Shown here: positions 61,922-64,000 of the stretch, piece after piece
Numbering within the stretch: the stretch's first letter is position 1
How the letters are laid out: every line of letters begins with the position of its first letter
NCBI GenBank assembly: GCA_033344915.1
Contig: JAWPML010000001.1
Location: 4,048,263 to 4,112,262 of the forward strand
Reading direction: 5' to 3'
DNA from: Acidimicrobiales bacterium
GTDB lineage: Bacteria; Actinomycetota; Acidimicrobiia; Acidimicrobiales; Aldehydirespiratoraceae
Length of the DNA: 64,000 bases
Translations under genes and position numbers: made by a program
The notes under the pieces: model-generated
What the model saw: the letters and a program-made list of their open reading frames with translations, nothing else
Database searches by the model: none
What the model was told of the DNA's origin: nothing

Positions 61922-61941
61922 CGGACCGGGGGAGCGGTCCG
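61922..61941 (-). terminator. Hairpin after the secreted-protein operon
   Basis: GGACCG/CGGTCC arms (61923-61928, 61935-61940) with one further pair on each side and a 6-base loop lie 11 bp past the stop at 61952. They can terminate the minus-strand transcript. Confidence 0.55.
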
Positions 61942-61951
61942 GGGCAGTTGC

Positions 61952-62701
61952 TCAGGCGACGGCGCTCAACGCATCCCGCAGGGCGGCCGCGGCGGCCTTG
62001 GCGTCGTCGCTGGCGGCCTCGAGTTCGGCGTGGGTCGTGCGCAGGTCGCTGCGAGCAGCGTCGAGGACCGGGCCGCCGACCCCGTCGTTGAAGCTCTGCG
62101 GCGTGACCGCGAGGACCGCGTCGGCGACCCCGTCGTTCGCCGCGTTGGCCGCGTCGAGGTGGATGAGGGACTGGTCGCGGAGGGCCTGGGCCTCGCTGAT
62201 GTCGACGCCGGCCGCTTCGGCCCGCTCGAGGGCTTCGTCCAGCTGGTCGATCACGTCACTGCCGGCCCGCACGGCCGCCTGGGACCGGTCGGCACCCACC
62301 GTCAGATGGGTCTGGGGCAGGACGACGAGATACACGCGGTAGCCCGGGGCGACCGTGGCACAGAGGCGAATCACGGCCTGTGGTTCGTCCGCGGCCTCGA
62401 CCTGGTTCTGCAGCACGGTCAGGCCGGTCTGCGTCGAGTCGATGATGCCGTCGATGGCGAGTTCGTGGGCCGGGGTGAGGGCCACGACGTGCTCGACGCG
62501 GGCCTGTGCCCTCGCGAGATCGTCGAGGCGCTTGTCGATCGCCTCGTGGCAGGCCCTCTTGAGGTCCGGCAGCGAGTGCTCTGCGGACTCGGCGTCGGCT
62601 TCCGGTTCGACGTCGTCCTGGGCCATCGCCGGATTGGCGAGACCGAGGGTCAGACAACCGACGAGCAGAGCGCCGGCGAGGGTGGGGAATCGGGACTTCA
62701 T
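61952..62701 (-). CDS. Secreted protein of unknown function with helical domains
   Basis: This 249-residue protein has a Sec signal (LAGALLVGCLTLGLANPAMA, cleavage near AMA) and a mature part that is nearly all helical (RLDDLARAQARVEHVVAL, ELEAASDDAKAAAAALRDAL), with two Cys far apart. Family unknown. It is preceded by AGGAG and lies 51 nt after the previous lipoprotein gene on the same strand, so both are one operon under the PhoP-type repeat. Co-expression suggests that it works in the cell wall with that lipoprotein. Confidence 0.65.
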   Translation of the reverse strand: MKSRFPTLAGALLVGCLTLGLANPAMAQDDVEPEADAESAEHSLPDLKRACHEAIDKRLDDLARAQARVEHVVALTPAHELAIDGIIDSTQTGLTVLQNQVEAADEPQAVIRLCATVAPGYRVYLVVLPQTHLTVGADRSQAAVRAGSDVIDQLDEALERAEAAGVDISEAQALRDQSLIHLDAANAANDGVADAVLAVTPQSFNDGVGGPVLDAARSDLRTTHAELEAASDDAKAAAAALRDALSAVA

Positions 62702-62752
62702 GGTTTTCTCCTGTGTTTGGGAAGGGGTGGGCGGGGACCGGGGGGCGACACC

Positions 62753-63232
62753 TCAGCCGGACGCCTGGGCCTCGGCGTCGGCAGCGAGGTCGGATCCGAC
62801 GCCGTCGATCTCGTCGTCGAGCCCGGCGAGCAGATCGTCGAGGGCGTCGAGCGCGTCCTGGGCCGCGGTGACGGCGGCATCGTCGACCGGATCGACTGGA
62901 GGCACGGTGGTCGTGGGCACGGTGGTCGACGGCACGGTGGTCGTGGGCACGGTGGTCGACGGCACGGTGGTCGTGGGCACGGTGGTCGTGGGCACGGTGG
63001 TCGTGGGCATGGTGGTCGTGGGCACGGAGCTCGCGGGCGCGGTGGTCGACGGCACGGTCGTCGACGGCGGGACCGTCGAGGTCGTGGCGTCGACGGGCTG
63101 CTCCTCGATCTCGGCGGTGATCGCGGCCGTCGGGTCCGGCGTCGTGTCCGCCTCGTCGGCGGACGGGCCGCAGGCCGTCAGGGTGAGGGCGGCGAGGGCG
63201 AGGGCGGTGGCGGGGAGGTGGCGGGAGAACAT
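62753..63232 (-). CDS. Lipoprotein with VPTTT repeat region
   Basis: This 159-residue protein has a lipobox LTAC (Cys21), a long Thr/Pro/Val-rich stretch of 5-residue repeats (about 53-112) and a C-terminal helical part with DALDALDDLLAGLDDE. The repeats look like a flexible cell-wall spanner, possibly O-glycosylated or extended. CACTGT near 63240 (minus strand) is 7 nt before the ATG and a PhoP-type direct repeat lies 43-60 bp upstream. It is the first gene of a two-gene operon. Confidence 0.7.
   Translation of the reverse strand: MFSRHLPATALALAALTLTACGPSADEADTTPDPTAAITAEIEEQPVDATTSTVPPSTTVPSTTAPASSVPTTTMPTTTVPTTTVPTTTVPSTTVPTTTVPSTTVPTTTVPPVDPVDDAAVTAAQDALDALDDLLAGLDDEIDGVGSDLAADAEAQASG
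62897..63076 (-). repeat. 15-bp degenerate tandem repeat, about 12 units
   Basis: Units of the type ACCGTGCCCACGACC encode TVPTT/TVPST with small variations. They run for 180 bp in the lipoprotein gene. Length variation between strains is likely. Confidence 0.85.
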
Positions 63233-63268
63233 GTTCCCGACAGTGGGCCCGCCGTGCGTGCAGCCGAC

Positions 63269-63292
63269 GAGGAAGCTGTGAGGAAGCTGTGA
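63269..63292 (-). promoter_or_regulatory. PhoP-type direct repeat upstream of the lipoprotein operon
   Basis: On the minus strand TCACAGC (63292-63286), TTCC, TCACAGC (63281-63275) forms a perfect 7-4-7 direct repeat. It is identical to the motif reported for M. tuberculosis PhoP (TCACAGC-N4-TCACAGC). It spans -43 to -60 from the predicted start, the right place for an OmpR-family activator. Confidence 0.6.
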
Positions 63293-63312
63293 GGGCGGCT
63301 CTTACCCGTCGC

Positions 63313-63828
63313 TTACCGAAGGCGCTGGATTTCCCACAACAGCTGCGATTCGCCGTGGATCAGGCGCGCCTCGACCTGGCGGAAGCCGAGCTTGTTCAGG
63401 ACGCGGGCGCTGGCGGTGTTCTCGGGGTCGGTGATGGCGTGGATCAGGTCGCCGGTGTAGCGCTCCCATGCGTCCGCCAGGATCACGTGGCCCGCCTCGG
63501 TGGCGAGTCCCTTGCCCCAGTGCCGCTTCGACAGCGTGAAGCCGAACTCGACCGGCGCGCCGTCGACATCGAACAGGTGCTGGAGACCGGCCTCGCCGAT
63601 CAGTCCGCCGGTCTCGGCATCGCGGATCGCCCACAGGCCCCAGCCCTCGGCCTTCCAGCAACGTTCGGCGGCCGCGAGGGCGGACTTGGTCTGATCACGG
63701 GTGCGCACGCCGCCGTCGACGTAGGCCATGACGTCCTCGTCGCCGTAGAGCGCCCCGACCTCGTCGAGGTCGTTGGCACTGAGCGGCAGGAGAATCGTCC
63801 GTTCGGTTCGCAGCGGTGATGCGCTCAC
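63313..63828 (-). CDS. GNAT acetyltransferase, RimJ/RimL-like
   Basis: This 171-residue acetyltransferase has the acetyl-CoA motif HWGKGLATEAGHVIL (Arg/Gln-x-x-Gly-x-Gly/Ala class) and ENTASARVLNKLGF, typical of the RimJ/RimL group. TPLRTERTILLPLSANDLDEV at the start also fits. It may acetylate a ribosomal protein N-terminus or a small amine; the substrate is not known. The GTG at 63828 follows CACGAT with a 6-nt gap (63835-63840, minus strand). It is divergent from the TauD-like gene and lies 80 bp from the lipoprotein operon start. Confidence 0.88.
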   Translation of the reverse strand: MSASPLRTERTILLPLSANDLDEVGALYGDEDVMAYVDGGVRTRDQTKSALAAAERCWKAEGWGLWAIRDAETGGLIGEAGLQHLFDVDGAPVEFGFTLSKRHWGKGLATEAGHVILADAWERYTGDLIHAITDPENTASARVLNKLGFRQVEARLIHGESQLLWEIQRLR

Positions 63829-63881
63829 CCCCCGATCGTGTCACTCTGGAGCGCGAAAGGGGAGCGCAATGGGCAGGTCTC

Positions 63882-64000
63882 GTGGGAATTGAGTGTCAGC
63901 CGGTCACCGGCACCCTCGGCGCGGAGGTCACCGGCGTCGACATGGCGAACCCGACCGACACGATGATCGACGAGTTGAAGAAGGCGTGGCTCGACCACAA
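63882..64000 (+). CDS. TauD/TfdA-type 2-oxoglutarate dioxygenase, 3'-truncated by window edge
   Basis: Thirty-nine residues are visible, beginning MGIECQPVTGTLGAEVTGVD, which is the family N-terminus (PxTGxLGAEVxGVDL), then LKKAWLDH. The enzyme uses Fe(II) and 2-oxoglutarate to hydroxylate substrates such as taurine; the HxD iron motif would be beyond the edge. The start is read as GTG at 63882, since the frame is closed to ATG/GTG upstream. The gene is divergent from the acetyltransferase gene. Confidence 0.75.
   Translation, partial: MGIECQPVTGTLGAEVTGVDMANPTDTMIDELKKAWLDH

Noticed and set aside
62897-63076. CRISPR array
   Set aside because: The 15-bp units have no spacers and encode a regular VPTTT protein repeat in frame.

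Overview
The window reads as a chromosomal segment of a high-GC actinobacterium, most likely of the Acidimicrobiia or a nearby deep branch (inference). Two WhiB proteins, a ClgR-type regulator beside paired clpP genes, a UPF0182 membrane protein, a DUF2342 zincin and a ppk1-Nudix pair point to Actinobacteria. There is no rRNA, tRNA, CRISPR array, insertion sequence or intact prophage. Genes are packed tightly: many starts and stops overlap by 4 bases (ATGA/GTGA), and most convergent gene pairs overlap or abut at their 3' ends. At least 24 start codons (ATG, GTG or TTG) lie 6-8 nt after a TANNNT-like -10 box, the arrangement expected of leaderless mRNAs. Two genes (mreB and a sugar phosphorylase) appear to start with CTG.

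Layout. 1-9293: metF (partial), icd, a two-gene heterodimeric ABC exporter, a GT87-like membrane protein, a PAS-GGDEF protein and mdh. 9326-14111: clgR convergent with two clpP genes, a Fpg/Nei-type DNA glycosylase, an SCP2-like protein, an RDD membrane protein and a di-heme lipoprotein. 14133-19511: a secreted beta-helix lipoprotein, a cupredoxin, a thioesterase, an unknown protein, a DUF368 transporter and an alpha/beta hydrolase. 19915-23422: the sdhCAB operon (type B, b558). With icd and mdh this gives three TCA-cycle loci in 23 kb.

23500-31903: a GH2-like and a GH1-like protein, both lacking catalytic residues, around and beside a MoxR-type ATPase. The GH1-like gene belongs to a tetR-maoC-GH1 operon with a candidate operator; the VWA partner of the ATPase lies beyond it. 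31981-39414: a 1697-residue GGDEF-EAL protein, whiB, tatA, an ECF sigma factor with a methionine-rich anti-sigma factor, and a second whiB with an ECF-like promoter. 39645-44957: a small unknown protein, a ROK sugar kinase translationally coupled to ppk1, a Nudix hydrolase and an MFS transporter.

44951-59498: DUF2342 zincin, SDR, an inactive HtrA-like protein, moaE, mreB, a HEAT-repeat protein, two small unknowns, a YlbL-type Lon/PDZ protease, a DivIVA-like coiled-coil protein ending in a phage head-morphogenesis-like Cys/His module, UPF0182 and a GH13 phosphorylase. The DUF2342, YlbL and UPF0182 genes match a neighbourhood seen in mycobacteria. 59707-64000: a lipoprotein, a glutamate-synthase-like FMN protein, a two-gene secreted-protein operon under a PhoP-type direct repeat, a GNAT acetyltransferase and the start of a TauD-like dioxygenase.

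The best leads for something undescribed are the DivIVA/MuF-like fusion, the cluster of catalytically defective enzyme homologues (GH2, GH1, HtrA, SDR), the methionine-rich anti-sigma factor, the CTG starts and the dense leaderless promoters.
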